Assembly (NCBI GenBank): GCA_949592205.1
Contig: CATIUR010000004.1
Coordinates: 71,397,837 to 71,461,836, forward strand
Direction of reading: 5' to 3'
DNA: 64,000 nt
Source of the DNA: Helichrysum umbraculigerum
Lineage: Eukaryota; Streptophyta; Magnoliopsida; Asterales; Asteraceae
Positions 21,390 to 33,171 of this stretch are shown here, in pieces (position 1 is the stretch's first letter; every line of letters begins with the position of its first letter). The notes under the pieces are model-generated. The model did not search any database. It was not told where the DNA came from and saw only the letters and a program-made list of their open reading frames with translations. The position numbers and the translations under genes are program-made.

Positions 21390-21608
21390 GTGGTTGAGTC
21401 GACACAACCAACGGTTGAAGTATCTATAAGCACAAGTTCATTGTTTTATCAATATGAAGATCCTTTTTGGCAATTCGAGCGAAAAGCAAGTTTCTCACAG
21501 TTTTTGGAAAATCATGGAGCATCACGGTCTGGACAAATAACTGTATTACACGATAAGTATTTATTTTCATTTAATTTTATTAAATTAAAATTTTTGGATT
21601 ATTTATAG
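21390..21608 (+). pseudogene. Short open frame at the end of the D coding region
   Basis: 72 codons with FYQYEDPFWQFERKASF. It could be the C-terminal end of the same broken protein, since AAGTGTGGG and the conserved post-ORF motif follow soon after. Not recognised. Confidence 0.25.
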
Positions 21609-21703
21609 ATATTACCATCCATACTTAGTTTTAAGTGTGGGGAAAGTCACTAGATTTTTAGGTAAGTAAGGTTGGAGTCAAGTTAGTGATTCGAACAAAA
21701 ACA

Positions 21704-21726
21704 AGCGCTTCTCGGGAGGCAACCCG
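21704..21726 (+). other. Conserved post-ORF motif in D
   Basis: AGCGCTTCTCGGGAGGCAAC then CCG, nearly the same as in A (2752-2777) and B (13647-13669). With neighbours it can form CAAGC...GCTTG around CGGG...CCCG. Confidence 0.6.
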
Positions 21727-21934
21727 TGCTTGTATATTTTGTAAAATTATTAGGTAGATTTAGTTTTAGTTTAGAACATTTTTTTTTTTTTTAGAGTTAG
21801 TATTCTTAAGGATAGGTATAAGAAACCATAATTACTAGAAAACACTATTGGAATTCAGGTACGGAAGTTAAATAAGGCTAAGTAAACAAAATATGATATA
21901 AAGGTCGTTATTTTGGAAAACTGCTACTAGCAAC

Positions 21935-22197
21935 CAACCGGCGGTTGACATTGTTAACCGGCGGTTGGGCAGGTTTCTCCAAATTTCTGCTAAATTGTTT
22001 TTAATTGGGCTGATTCATATGAGTTTTTAAATCGAAAAATTTTCTATTACAATTATTTGGTCTTATTTTAATATTTTAATATGATGGGTAACTATGGGCC
22101 ATTAAGATTAAAATATATAGACTATTTATAGGTTATTGATTTAGGGCATAAATGGACAGATTCAATCCACGGTTGATTATGTCAGCCGGCGGTTGGC
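21935..22197 (+). repeat. LTR-type CCGGCGGTTG motifs inside D
   Basis: CAACCGGCGGTTG at 21935, TAACCGGCGGTTG at 21954 and CAGCCGGCGGTTG at about 22183 repeat the core of the LTR array (18752-18875) in the interior. Spacing of the first two is 19 bp. Confidence 0.7.
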
Positions 22198-22797
22198 TTT
22201 ATTTGAGGATAACCTATGAATAGCAATGGTTTAGATATTTGCTACATAATTAGCCTAAGTGAAATGACAATAGTGACAGTACTTAATAGTATATGGTTAT
22301 GTGTTTCTTTCTTATTTTTAATATTTTTATTTTAGTTTTTATTTAGAATATTTTAGTTTTTATTTTTATATTATCTGGTATGTTTAATTTGTTTGTTAGT
22401 TTTACTAGAATTCATAAGTACGTATGAGGCTGGAGTATGATATAGTACAGCTGAATAATGCATTGAAATTGGAATTTTTGGAAATTTAATAAGTTTATCT
22501 TATTAATTATGAACTTTGTGGGTGTGTTCCCTGGAAACCCTCACGAGACTATAACTCGTCCACTTGGGATACCGAGGGGTTTAAAGGCTTATTGCATATG
22601 CTAAATGCAATCGTGATTAACTACGAAAGTGTGGATGTTGTATATTTGTGAGTAAAGATCGCGGAAACCAATACGTTGAACTACAAATAGAAAAGATGAA
22701 CCATTCAGCCGAATCAGATCACGATAATCGCTTCTAAGTCAGGGGAGTTTTTCTGTTCTACTTTTTCTTTCCCTTACTTACTTTTGTTTATCAATTT

Positions 22798-22833
22798 TTA
22801 TACAATGAGGGCATTGTATAATTTAAGTGTGGG
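22798..22833 (+). promoter_or_regulatory. Internal hairpin plus AAGTGTGGG module of D
   Basis: TTATACAATG-AGGG-CATTGTATAA is a perfect 10-bp hairpin (22798-22821), followed by TTTAAGTGTGGGG. Same layout as in A and B with a different stem sequence. Confidence 0.6.
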
Positions 22834-23801
22834 GATAGGGTTCGTAAGAAAAAGAATTTCTTTAATTAAACAATTAAGTTTGTCTTGTCTAATATTTTTG
22901 AAAATTTAAAAATTTTAAGTTAATAACTAAGTATTTATTAGTTAGAATACTTTTGTTAAAAGTTTTGTTTTGTATTTAAAGGTTTAGACTTTAATGTGGA
23001 TTAACTGTTTTGTACATATAACGTAAGCTACTTAATAAAGGAAGTAATATATAGTTATATGATATGATGTACTAATAAGCAATCTATATAAAGATTTCTG
23101 AATTTTAATAAATTAATAAAATAACTTGTATATTATTTTATGGTACATAATATGATGTATGACATAAAAAGTCTTAAATTTTAAATTTATTATACAATAA
23201 TTTTATATATCTTTTTACTTATGTGAATACATTTGGGGGTATATATTGATGGTTTCCTCTGTTATACGAAAGTATAGACCTGGTCTCTATTAATATATAC
23301 TTAACATTAAGCAAACACAAGTCAAAAGTACTTGAAAAGTCTTAAAAATAAAAGATACCTAATGAGGTCGCCAAAATGGTTTGACCGAGTCTAGTTTTGC
23401 TTAAACCTGAATCAAGTTATGTCGCTCTGTTGTATGAAAATGCAGACATGTCACCAATATCTTGATTCTTAAAAATGTATTTCATATATTTATTGGTAAT
23501 ATAAAAGAAAATTGTATAATTAAATTTAAGAGTATATCATATATGGAAATCATAAGTAATATACATACTAACAATAAAAATGTATTCAGAAATATAAATA
23601 TAGATTGTTTAAAGTGGACAAATATATTAGTAATCATTCATGAGCTATATATTACACAAACAATAATAATTTTTATTTGTACATTATAGTTATCCATGTT
23701 AATTAAATTGTTTAAAGTTTTAAATTATGAAATAGATTTTTAATTTAATTATTTTGATTATTAAATATTAGTTTGATGCTTATTTTAATTTTTATTCAGT
23801 A

Positions 23802-23841
23802 TTCTACTTGAGGACAAGCAGAACTTAAGTGTGGGGATATT
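23802..23841 (+). promoter_or_regulatory. Hairpin and polypurine tract of D
   Basis: TTCTACTTG-AGGA-CAAGCAGAA (one mismatch in nine pairs), then CTTAAGTGTGGGGATATT directly before the 3' LTR at 23842. Confidence 0.8.
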
Positions 23842-24711
23842 TGATAAGCATCAAATAGATAGTATATTTTATAATAATTTATCCCTAATTTTATATACAT
23901 TTTAGTGCGTTTATATGATTTTAGATACTTATTTCGTTAATATTTGCAGAGATATATTTTAATTAAAGATTGAAGAAAAATGAACGAGAACAAGTCCAAA
24001 ACTGAAGAAAATGAAGAAATGAAGAAAAACCATAAGAGAATAAAGACTTAAAGAATGGGCCAAGATAAGATTTTATAAAGAAAATAGCTCAAAAGTGGAG
24101 TGATAAGATTAAATAAGTGTTTTGAATGAAGCTTGGATGAAAAGGAGCGGAATTTAGATCAAAAACCGAAGAAAAGTGTAAATGCTGAATTTCCTGCTAT
24201 GCGTTAGTATTTTGGTCATAACTTCCTCATACGAAGTCCAAATGAGTTGATTCAAGCGGCCAAATTTAGCTAACACATAGGGCTACAACATATCAAAAAT
24301 TTAGCTCATTTGGAAAAAAAAAACAACCGCCGGTTGGGCCTTTCAACCGGCGGTTGGATCAAAAATCTGGAATATTCGAGAAACGAGGAGTTGTACTTGG
24401 ATATAAAGTACCCAACCGCCGGTTGGACCTTCCAACCGTCGGTTGGGACCGACTTTCAGCTATTATAAATAGAAAACACCTTCCAGCTTCGAAATATACC
24501 TCAATAACCATAATAATTAGTATATTACGAATTATTAACCCCAAATTCAACTAGAAACACTTTCTAGGGGTTTTAGGAGCAATTTAGAGTCGCGGGTTCG
24601 CAAGGGTTTGTCTACGATCAAGCGTACGGAGCGTAGTTCACGGTTTTGGTTTGCGTATCTTATTCTTTATTTAATTTTGAATGTGTTTTATTATTGAATA
24701 TTGATTATGAT
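23842..24711 (+). repeat. 3' LTR of D, left part
   Basis: Matches the 5' LTR from TGATAAGCATCA onward, including the palindromic motifs and TATA box, until E inserts after atgat (24707-24711). Confidence 0.88.
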
Positions 24712-27386
24712 TGTCACACCCCGTCTAAAGCGGAAACAACGGGGTATAACGGTGATAGGATCATAACACATCATTATAAAGAATTCTATATGAAATACAA
24801 TATCCAATGTGTCATGATGCCATTAACATGAATAACGGTTCATGTCGTGCATACATTTCAACAATGAATTCAAAATCTTACAATCAAACGTACACTACAA
24901 TGTTAAGGCAAAACAAGCCTTCACAAACAACCTTAATGATGTACCACAAGTCTTGAATAATTCTTAATGCAACCCTAAAGGTCCACTAAGTTCTCTTGTC
25001 CACTGCTTTAAGTCCACTAGTATAACCTGAAAAGATATGCTCAAAAACGTCAACACGAATGTTGGTGAGTTTTGTAGGTTTGAAACCAGACACCAGAAAA
25101 ATAAACATTTTCTGTGATAAAAGTAAGTTAGGACAATGCATATAGAAATGGTACATATAAATGAAATTAGTGTAAATGAACAAATCTCAACCAATCAACC
25201 ATGCGTGTTGTCATTACTCCCGCAGAGTAAGACGAATAGCATATAAGTCGGCGTGTTGTCAATACCCCCAAGGAGTAAGACGAATAGCCTCAATGATGTC
25301 AATGTATCCAACTGGTGTGCTGTCAATACCCCCAAAGGAGCAAGACGAATAGCCCAACGAGTCAGCGTGTTGTCAATACCCACAAAGGAGTAAGACGAAT
25401 AGCCTCAATAATGTTTCCAAGTAATGCACATAATTCCACATAATGTAACACATTTCAAGCATATGTCCGAAATGAAAACAAATGTAATCACAGCATGAAA
25501 ACAAGTGATAAATCATGTGAGCATATTTTTCCCCCAATTTGAAAATATGTAAATGAAAACGGGGCCACGAAAACTAACCTCAATAATGATGTAAGTTTTG
25601 CCCTTAAGGTCAACCACCAACAATTCGCCAATCTACAAATGAACATATACGCATATAGGTTACAACATAGACATATCTATGTCCTTCCATTGTATCCCAA
25701 GTCTAAATCACCTCTACTACGTTTCCTCACAACTCAAACCTCATGTATCTTTACAAAAATCAACTCTATTGTGTATTTCAGATTCTGTCCAGAATTTTGT
25801 ACCATTTTACGAATTTTAAACCATGACTTAATGAAATCATTTGTCTCTACAAATTTTACCAGTGAATCTTCAATATGTTAAGAACATCCTGTAATTTTTC
25901 CAGAGCTTAATTCTATAGTTAACTATTTTTAAAAATTCACCAAAGTAATCTGCTCAGAAACAACAACAATTTCCGAATACACAAAAGTTACAATTTATTT
26001 AAAATACTTAAAACTTACAAAGATTATAAAATTTTTACAGAAAATTGTTAACACTTTAAAATTAGTCCAGTAAAAATTTAAAGACCCAATTCTTAGTTTG
26101 ACATACGTTTCAAAAATCGACAAGTTAACCGAACTTATGAACCGAAAAACTCATAATTGACATTCACTTTTATAAAATCATTTTGACCAACTTATACTCA
26201 ACATTTGGACACGAAACCAACACCATTTGAAAATAGACTATTAATACTTATGTTTAGACTCGAGTTTCATCAAAATCACTATAAAACGATCAAGTTACAC
26301 CGTTCCCAAACCGATAAACAATTCTGCCCAGATTTAGGGTTTGTATAATCAAACCTAAATCTTTGTGTAAACAATCCAAAACGCTCAATCAAATGAATAT
26401 TATTCACTCCTAATGATTTAACTACTGATTTCAAACATATCCTAATGATTTCATTCACTAGGAATACAATGGATTTGAACCGAATAAAAACGATTTAAGT
26501 TTATAAAAGTTTTTCTGAAAATTCGTCATACACAGCAACAGTTAATGAAATAATTTTTATAAAATAATAAAATGCGTTTCAGAGGCCAAAACCTGGCGGG
26601 TTTATGTGAAACATTTAGATCTACAACTTTTCAATTTTGGCCGAAGCCTAAAATCGAACATAAACAGGTCAAATAGACCGTCGAACACGTCTGAAAAATC
26701 CGGAAAGATTATGAGATTTCGATTATATAACTTTCGGTTTGCAAAACACACTAAACTCGACATAACCCTTCCCCAAAAGTATAACTCAACCCTAATACAT
26801 ATCTATATCAGAAAAATATAAAGAAAATCCATAGATTAGGGATTAAGAGGAAAATACCTACACGAATACACAAGACGTAACACCCGAAACCCAAAAACTC
26901 GACTCGATCTTGGGGTTTCTTTGTTTTGGTCGGTAGAACTCCTAAGGGCAGCAGCATGAACGAATTTCTGAGGGTAAAAAGGGGTTAGGGTTTAATTTAA
27001 TTTTGTATTTATAGGTATAGAATGGTTTGGGCCCAAGTTAAGGTTTTTGGGTTGGGCCGATCGGATGGATCTATCAAAGATGGTATTGGGTCGATTTTTC
27101 TTCAGGAAATTATGAGCTAATAGTTATACATGTTATAGCCCAATAATTTTTAAGACCGTGGGCTTTGGATTCATGTCATTTGGAGTCCGAATAAGAAAGT
27201 TATAGCCCGAACCGTGAAACCTCGTATATTATTCATTACATGTCCGATTGCGTTGATTCTTTTTGCGTTGGATTCGTTTTTCAAAAACGAAGACTTTGAT
27301 GTAAAGAAATCATTGAAATTATTATTTTCACAAAAATGACTTTTTATTGCTCGAACTACGATAACGGTTTGGTGACGGTTGTCACA
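24712..27386 (-). repeat. 3' LTR of E
   Basis: 2675 bp, TGTCACACCCCG to GGTTGTCACA on the plus strand, matched by 34151-36827 with scattered differences. It holds a four-copy tandem repeat at 25203-25405 and a possible TATA box (minus TATAAATA at about 27007-27014). Small ORFs here are chance frames. Confidence 0.88.
25203..25405 (-). repeat. Four-copy tandem repeat in the E LTR
   Basis: Copies of GTGTTGTCAATACCCCCAAA followed by GGAGTAAGACGAATAGC, spaced by variable 15-30 bp linkers. The second LTR has them at 34642-34844. G has a different repeat at the matching place. Confidence 0.75.
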
Positions 27387-27400
27387 GTATCCCCCAGTTG
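27387..27400 (-). promoter_or_regulatory. Polypurine tract of E
   Basis: Minus strand CAACTGGGGGATAC directly before the 3' LTR. Confidence 0.65.
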
Positions 27401-27760
27401 AGAGAATTTCGTCACGAAATTCAGTCGGAGCTATACTGTCAACACGATCATTGAATAAGTATGTAAAATTAAGCTTTGTACACTCTTTTCGTTTCAAAGT
27501 AAATTCAAATCCTCGATAAGTGTTCGATCAAGCATTGACAAATTAAAACTTTTTGTGCTTCAACATTTTGACCTCTCAATCCATGGTTTCTACCAGTATC
27601 TCTACACAATGTTATCTGTGATTCCCTGTGAACTCCTTCTAGAAACACATGTAAGACTTTACTAGCCAACACTTTATTAGATTTTACATATGAAATACTT
27701 CGCGAACACCACTTCACTCTTGTGACAACTTTCAATCGATGTGTCATTGAACCCATACGT
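27401..27760 (-). pseudogene. Chromodomain-like C-terminal end of E polyprotein
   Basis: Across several frames the minus strand shows pieces typical of the end of chromoviral integrase: MD-stop-EVK-LKHKK, resembling a DREVKxLxxxKI segment, then RGFEFTLKRKE and EFRDEIL near the stop. The usual aromatic cage residues cannot be checked because of frameshifts. In functional members this domain directs integration through histone marks. Confidence 0.45.
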
Positions 27761-27872
27761 TCAATGATTTAGAACGGTCCAACAACACATATGCTAATAT
27801 TTCAAACTTCCCAAAATGTACAACACCTTCCCAAAGTAACATTTTAAACAATATATGATTCCCAACACAAAA

Positions 27873-28538
27873 CTATAACTGGTGTCGATGTTTGTATGCG
27901 TAACTCATTTGCCGATTTCGTACCGTTTCCAACCTCTCATTGATTTGAACGATCTTATCAATAGCTTCATGGACTATTTCAATCCAATCAACTGACTTTA
28001 ATCCAACTCCTGCCCGCACTGCAATTGAACAGCTCTTACACTCCTGAAGTGTTTCAAATAGCGCACATTGAATAGGAAAGTGATAACTGTGTTGCATGAG
28101 AACTCGACTAGTGGTAAGTGAGTATCACAACATTTACCAACATCGATAACACACCCTAAGCATACTCTCCAAATCTTATATAATTCGCTCGCTCGGTCCG
28201 TCAATTCGAGGATGATATACCATCCTCATATCAAAATGTGTTCCCAAAGCTTTCCGTAAAATTTGCCAAACTCTTGTAGTAAAACGACCATCAAAATCAG
28301 ATATAATTGATACAAACACTCCATGCCTTTCTACTACTTTGCTAATAAATTCCATAATATCAAGATACTTCTTATGAACTCTCGACGTACGGAAAATTTT
28401 TGACTTATGTACCCTGTACATTACTAGTGTCCATAGACCACCTAGCAAAGGAATCCAAAATCTTTTCGATAATGTAACATCTTGTCCACCTTTTGTTCCA
28501 AATGTTTGTCTAACCCGCACACTTTTTGCTTTGCACAT
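27873..28538 (-). pseudogene. Integrase of E
   Basis: Pieces in different frames: VVERHGVFVSIISDFDGRF, LGTHFDMRMVYHP and DGPSERII from the catalytic core (second Asp and the Glu visible), then SVDWIEIVHEAIDKIVQI and ERLETVRNRQMSYAYKHR from the C-terminal region. The first part of the 28176-28538 frame is out of register with the family. Inactive. Confidence 0.75.
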
Positions 28539-28619
28539 GAGTATCCTTAACGCTTCATCTTAAACTTTGAACATCTTATCCTTAGTGCCAGAGTGTATCG
28601 TCAAACTTTGACTAGCAAT

Positions 28620-29392
28620 CACCTTGGCTTACTCTTTCCTTCTTACTCAAAACATCTGCCACAACATCCGTCTTCCCCGGATGATATCGAAATTCACAAT
28701 CGTAGCCACTTAAATATTTCGAGCTTCCTTATTTGCCTCGTATTCAACTTCCTTTGAACGTAGGGGTGTTAAAAGCTCTTATGATCGGTATGCATGACGT
28801 TCTTCATTCCATACAAGTAGTGTCTTCAACACATATGTATGAATGCTATTGCTCCAAGTTCCAAATTCGTGGGTAGTACAATAATTCTTATGTACCTTGA
28901 GTTGTCGAGAGACGAATACGATTACATTTCCCATTTAATTAACACACAACTCAGACCTCGGTCTGATGCATCACAATACACAACGAAATCCTCCGATCCG
29001 TCGGGAAGAGTCCGAATCAAGCATTACACAAGACATCCTTCAATATTTGAAAAAAAAAATTCTCAGTTTCTATCCCAAAACAAACTTCTTATATTTATGT
29101 GAGTAGTAGAGCGATCTTTGAACAACTCTCAATAAAATGCCGATAATAGCCTGTGAATTCTAAATACTTTACGAACCTACGATGATAACTGTGGGACCTT
29201 CCATCCCATTACAGCTTCTATTTTGCTAAATTTCACAAGACTGACTTCTTTGTTCACAGCGTGACCAAGAAAAACCAACCTCTTGTAGTCAAATTTCGTA
29301 CTCCAATTATATTGCATAAACCTTTTCTTTCGAAAGAAACTCCAGGATTAGTCTCAAAGGAACTTCATGCTCTTCCTTGGTTTTAGAATAAT
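28620..29392 (-). pseudogene. RNase H and end of RT of E
   Basis: Minus-strand pieces DFVVYCDASDRGL and TNLELGAIAFIHM match plant Ty3/gypsy RNase H; VADVLSKKERV marks the linker to integrase (about 28650). The RT end (RKVFRIHRLLSAFY) lies near 29100-29180. F inserted just upstream, at 29393. Confidence 0.65.
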
Positions 29393-29783
29393 TGTTAGGA
29401 TATTTTAATTTGATGATACAAAATAATTAAAGATGAGGGACTAAAACTGTAGATTGTTTAATTAGTTTTCTCCTACGATTAGGGTTTCTTGTAAACCTAG
29501 TATCTCTAGTATATAAAGAGATATTGGGTGTAGGGTTGATGTGTGCACAGAAAAATGTAGACGTCTATGGTTTTGTTTAGCCTCAAGGTCAAGGTTTCTT
29601 GATCCTGTTACAATCGTGTAACCGTTCTATTGTGATCGAATAGAATTGAGGCTTGATTGATAGCTTTGATGTTGTTGTTCTTATTCCGCTGCATATTATC
29701 ATCTTTGTTATCGTGATTAATTCATTGTATCCTAGATCAAAGACCTAAAAAGTCTAGAGCTTAAACGATCATACGTTTTCACA
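29393..29783 (+). repeat. 5' LTR of F
   Basis: 391 bp, TGTTAGG to TTTTCACA; it matches 31510-31900 with only a few differences. TATATAAAGAG at about 29511 is a likely TATA box. Confidence 0.88.
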
Positions 29784-29785
29784 AT

Positions 29786-29797
29786 TGGTATCAGAGC
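29786..29797 (+). promoter_or_regulatory. Primer binding site of F, tRNA-iMet type
   Basis: TGGTATCAGAGC two bases after the LTR end, the usual site of plant copia elements. Confidence 0.85.
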
Positions 29798-31496
29798 AGG
29801 TTGCTCGTGATCTAGGATATACAAGTTGTACGAGATCAAAGAATAGTACGGAAGAAATTTAAAGATCGAAAGTATTTATTCTTTAATTTGAATAACCGCA
29901 GATATTACTTCTGAATGGGTATATGATATCGTTAATTACTCACAATTGTGTTTGGTGGAGTTAAGCCGACATTAATTATTCTTGTCGACATATGATTTTT
30001 GAAGCCGACTTATCTCAAGTTCTATTCTTGCCGACATTGTAGAATTGTTTCATTAATTAATTATGCCAACATATTGATTAATTAATTGTGAAGGTCAATG
30101 TTTATCTTGCCGACATATAGTACAAGTAATTGGATGCAGTTTACACTCTATTATTATTGGTTCAGCGACATTTAATTGATTCTGGTTCAACGCAAGTGAC
30201 CAGTTTGAGTTTGGGGTAATCGACTTTGGGATTATTCTTTCTTGTCGAATTTTGAGGTTAAGGTCTTTGTGTCGACATTTAATTGTTGGCCGATCAATTT
30301 GAGTTTCAAATAACTTTATAGAAACGAGATTTTCAATAGCAAGGAAGATTAAAGTGAAGCATGCGCAGAAGTTGTTTATGGTTATTGCTGAGATGAAGGT
30401 TTGTTCGATGTGTTATCGTTGCTAGGGTGTAATTAACTGCTCGAGAGTTTTGTCATTAAAACTGTTTTGTGGAATACACTTACCACTGTTAGGGTAAGTT
30501 GGTGCTCGTCATCACTGTTTATTGTTTTGAGAAGTTACCACTGTTTTGGAGTTTTAATCACTGTTAGTTGATGACGTTTCCACTGTTTTTAGTCTCGAAG
30601 AAAGTTACCACTGTTAGTGGTTATTACTACCACTGTTAGTTGATCTGGAGTTTGATATCATCACTGTTAGTACAAAACAGTTAACACTGTTAGTACTAAT
30701 TGATTACCACTGTTACTTCAACTGTTAATTTTGGATCTCGGATTGGTATTGTTTACATAACAATTTATTCTTATTGATTTATGGCTCGTTTTTGAAGATT
30801 ATTTGAAGAAGTGATTACGAAGAAGATCGATTATAGCTTATTTGATATTGTAGTTGAGTTTTTCAGCTATGTATCTTATCATATCTCAAGGCGGTGGATG
30901 AAGAGCTTTGAAGATAACTTGTTTGGTTTGTATGGTGACGACGAAGACTTGACAAATCTAGCAAACGTGTGAGATTAAACTTAGGATGCTCAATGCTCAC
31001 ATTTGCTATCACTTGAAAGAGTTTGGGTTGCTCGGTGACTTATTATGAAATAAGGATTTTTGACAAAGAGATCTTAAAGGGAGATTGTGATCTACTTATA
31101 CAAGGATATAAGTTCGACGTCGTGAATAGTACAAGATATAAGTTACAGGTTTGGAAGATTCGACTTCTTCATCAAGTTTGTTATACTCTATTTTCTTCAT
31201 CAGTTATCATTACATAGAGCTAATAAAAGTTTGAGATTCAAGAGATGGTTAACATATTGATTTGAGGGGAAGCTTATTGACAAAGTTTAACCATCAGGAT
31301 ATGTTCATGCATTGATTGAGGAAAAAGTTGAAAAGATTCAAGTTGCTTATCTTTTTGAAGACCCCTATTGGATTATTACAAAAAGGGGAAGAAAAATGAA
31401 GGTCAAGATTTGCAGCTTATTATGCATGACATGTTTACAAGAAATCAAGAACTAAGGGGAAGTTTGCGCGAGAAGATGTTTATTTTGTCATCATCA
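29798..31496 (+). other. Noncoding interior of F
   Basis: No gene supported. It holds scattered GCCGACAT-like words (about 29950-30300) and the CACTGTT cluster at 30484-30727. An ORF at 31023-31217 (64 codons) is unrecognised and probably chance. Confidence 0.5.
30484..30727 (+). repeat. CACTGTT repeat cluster in F
   Basis: About eleven copies of CACTGTT(A/T), many as CCACTGTTAG, between 30484 and 30727, at irregular 20-31 bp spacing. Confidence 0.75.
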
Positions 31497-31509
31497 AATA
31501 GGGGAAGAT

Positions 31510-31900
31510 TGTTAGGATATTTTAATTTGATGATATAAAATAATTAAAGATGAGGGACTAAAACTGTAGATTGTTTAATTAGTTTTCTCCTACGATTAGG
31601 GTTTCTTGTAAACCTAGTATCTCTAGTATATAAAGAGATATTGGGTGTAGGGTTGATGTGTGCACAGAAAAATGTAGACGTCTATGGTTTTGTTTAGCCT
31701 CAAGGTCAAGGTTTCTTGATCCTGTTACAATCGTGTAACCGTTCTATTGTGATCGAATAGAATTGAGGCTTGATTGATAACTTTGATGTTGTTGTTCTTA
31801 TTCCGCTGCATATTATCATCTTTGTTATCGTGATTAATTCATTGTATCCTAGATCAAAGACCTAAAAAGTCTAGAGCTTAAACGATCATACGTTTTCACA
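31510..31900 (+). repeat. 3' LTR of F
   Basis: 391-bp copy of 29393-29783, preceded by the purine-rich AATAGGGGAAGAT (31497-31509). Confidence 0.88.
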
Positions 31901-32330
31901 ATAATTCAGAAAATCGCAAATGAAAAGTATAATAAATTCGTTGAGATACGGTTTACATACGTGTTTGGAAGATATATGAATGCCATAGTAGCATTAGTAA
32001 GACCGAAAAGCGTAACGAGAAAATTTGAAATGTTCGTAACGAGTACTAAATGCAGTCTTTGGTATATCTGATTCATGTACCATCAATTGATGGTAACTAG
32101 AATGAAGATTGATTTTTGAAAACCACTGAACACCTTGAAGTTGATCCAACAAATCATCCATCCTTGAAAGAGGACAACGATTCTTGACCGTAAATTTGTT
32201 AAGTCCACGATAATCAATGCATAAATGAAAAGAACCATCATTCTTTTTGACAAATAAGACAGGTGCTCCCAAAGGAAAAAGACTAGGGCGAATAAAACCC
32301 TTGTCTTGGAGCATCTTTAAAGTGAATTAA
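31901..32330 (-). pseudogene. Reverse transcriptase of E, 5' part
   Basis: Minus-strand open frame 31994-32314 shows MLQDKGFIRPS, LGAPVLFVKKNDGSFHLCID, YRGLNKFTVKNRCPLSR and DDLLDQLQGVQWFSKINLHS (usual SKIDL, so the first catalytic Asp is Asn here). F then splits the gene before the DD pair. Inactive. Confidence 0.8.
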
Positions 32331-32502
32331 ATAACTCTTGCATTCAAATAATATTAAGCGATTTGGAGCCTTTGCAACTGGGTTGCTCCAAGAATAAGAT
32401 CGATACAAAATTTTACGAGTACAGAGGGATATAGTCCTTCTAAGTCTTTCCGGGAAGACCTCGAGGGAATCTTTAATAACAGAATGTTTTGGAGTTTTTA
32501 AC

Positions 32503-32721
32503 TTAATTATTAGCATTTACGCTCATGAGTTGTTTCTTTTCGTCTTTGAAGTGTTCTATGAAAATCTCAGGTATTACACTACCATTTAAGTGGTATACGA
32601 AATACTTTCTCAAACATACAATTTCCACCTGAATTTTGTCAACTAATCCATTCCCAAAATTGCCAAAACTCCCGAGTCCGAAGGGCAACAAGTTAATGCT
32701 GAAAGAGTAATCTTCTAGCAC
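32503..32721 (-). pseudogene. Protease-region remnant of E
   Basis: LEDYSFSINLLPFGLGSFGN and QVEIVCLRKYF resemble the segment after the protease active site of Tekay-type polyproteins. The active-site triplet is not seen. Confidence 0.5.
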
Positions 32722-32925
32722 TAAAGTACACCCATATATAATCTCTTTTAGTCTTTATGTGCTCCCATTAACAAAATTGTTTCCAAAGTCCCTCACCCAA
32801 AACAGGTCAACGGCTTTCCTACCATGTTGATTGGTTGCCACTTGATGCAGCTGTGTGATGATAGCGGTCACACCTTACTCACAGAAGATGTGAACCAGCG
32901 TAACCCTCTCTTCATGTGTTAGTAT

Positions 32926-33171
32926 CTACCAGCCTTTTGAATACCCTCTCATTCTTGGTATTGTTTCTACATTCCCAGCCTTAACGGTTTTATCGATTAA
33001 CAATCCACCCATAAGTATTGCGCCTTGGATAGTAGGAGGCTTAGTCCCTTCTACCATCCCGCGAGTTTCTAGAATAAAGCTGTTGATGTACTTCTCAATT
33101 CTCTTAGCTTCGAGTGCCACGGGATAAGGTCTAATTTGCCAACTCATGAAATTGTCCGATATATGTTGCAT
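32926..33171 (-). pseudogene. Gag remnant of E
   Basis: VALEAKRIEKYINSFILETR then GMVEGTKPPTIQGAI is typical of the middle of Tekay-type gag. About 80 codons remain; G has a close copy at 43635-43880. Confidence 0.65.

Larger units (their letters stand above)
21727..23801 (+). other. Noncoding 3' region of D
   Basis: About 2 kb, AT-rich, no supported gene. Holds three copies of the LTR-type motif (21935-22197) and the hairpin module at 22798-22833. Another AAGTGTGGG lies just before it, at 21632. Confidence 0.55.
29393..31900 (+). mobile_element. Element F: small non-autonomous copia-type LTR element
   Basis: 2508 bp with 391-bp LTRs (TGTTAGGATA...TTTTCACA) and an ataat duplication (29388-29392, 31901-31905). 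G has the uninterrupted equivalent of the target site near 42595. A tRNA-iMet primer site (29786-29797) follows the 5' LTR and AGGGGAAGAT precedes the 3' LTR. The 1.7-kb interior has no ORF above about 65 codons, so no gag or polymerase. The LTRs differ at very few sites, indicating a young insertion. Confidence 0.88.

Noticed and set aside
25195..25410. Possible CRISPR-like array
   Set aside because: Repeats with variable linkers, but in a plant LTR, present in both LTRs of E, and with diverged units; a minisatellite.
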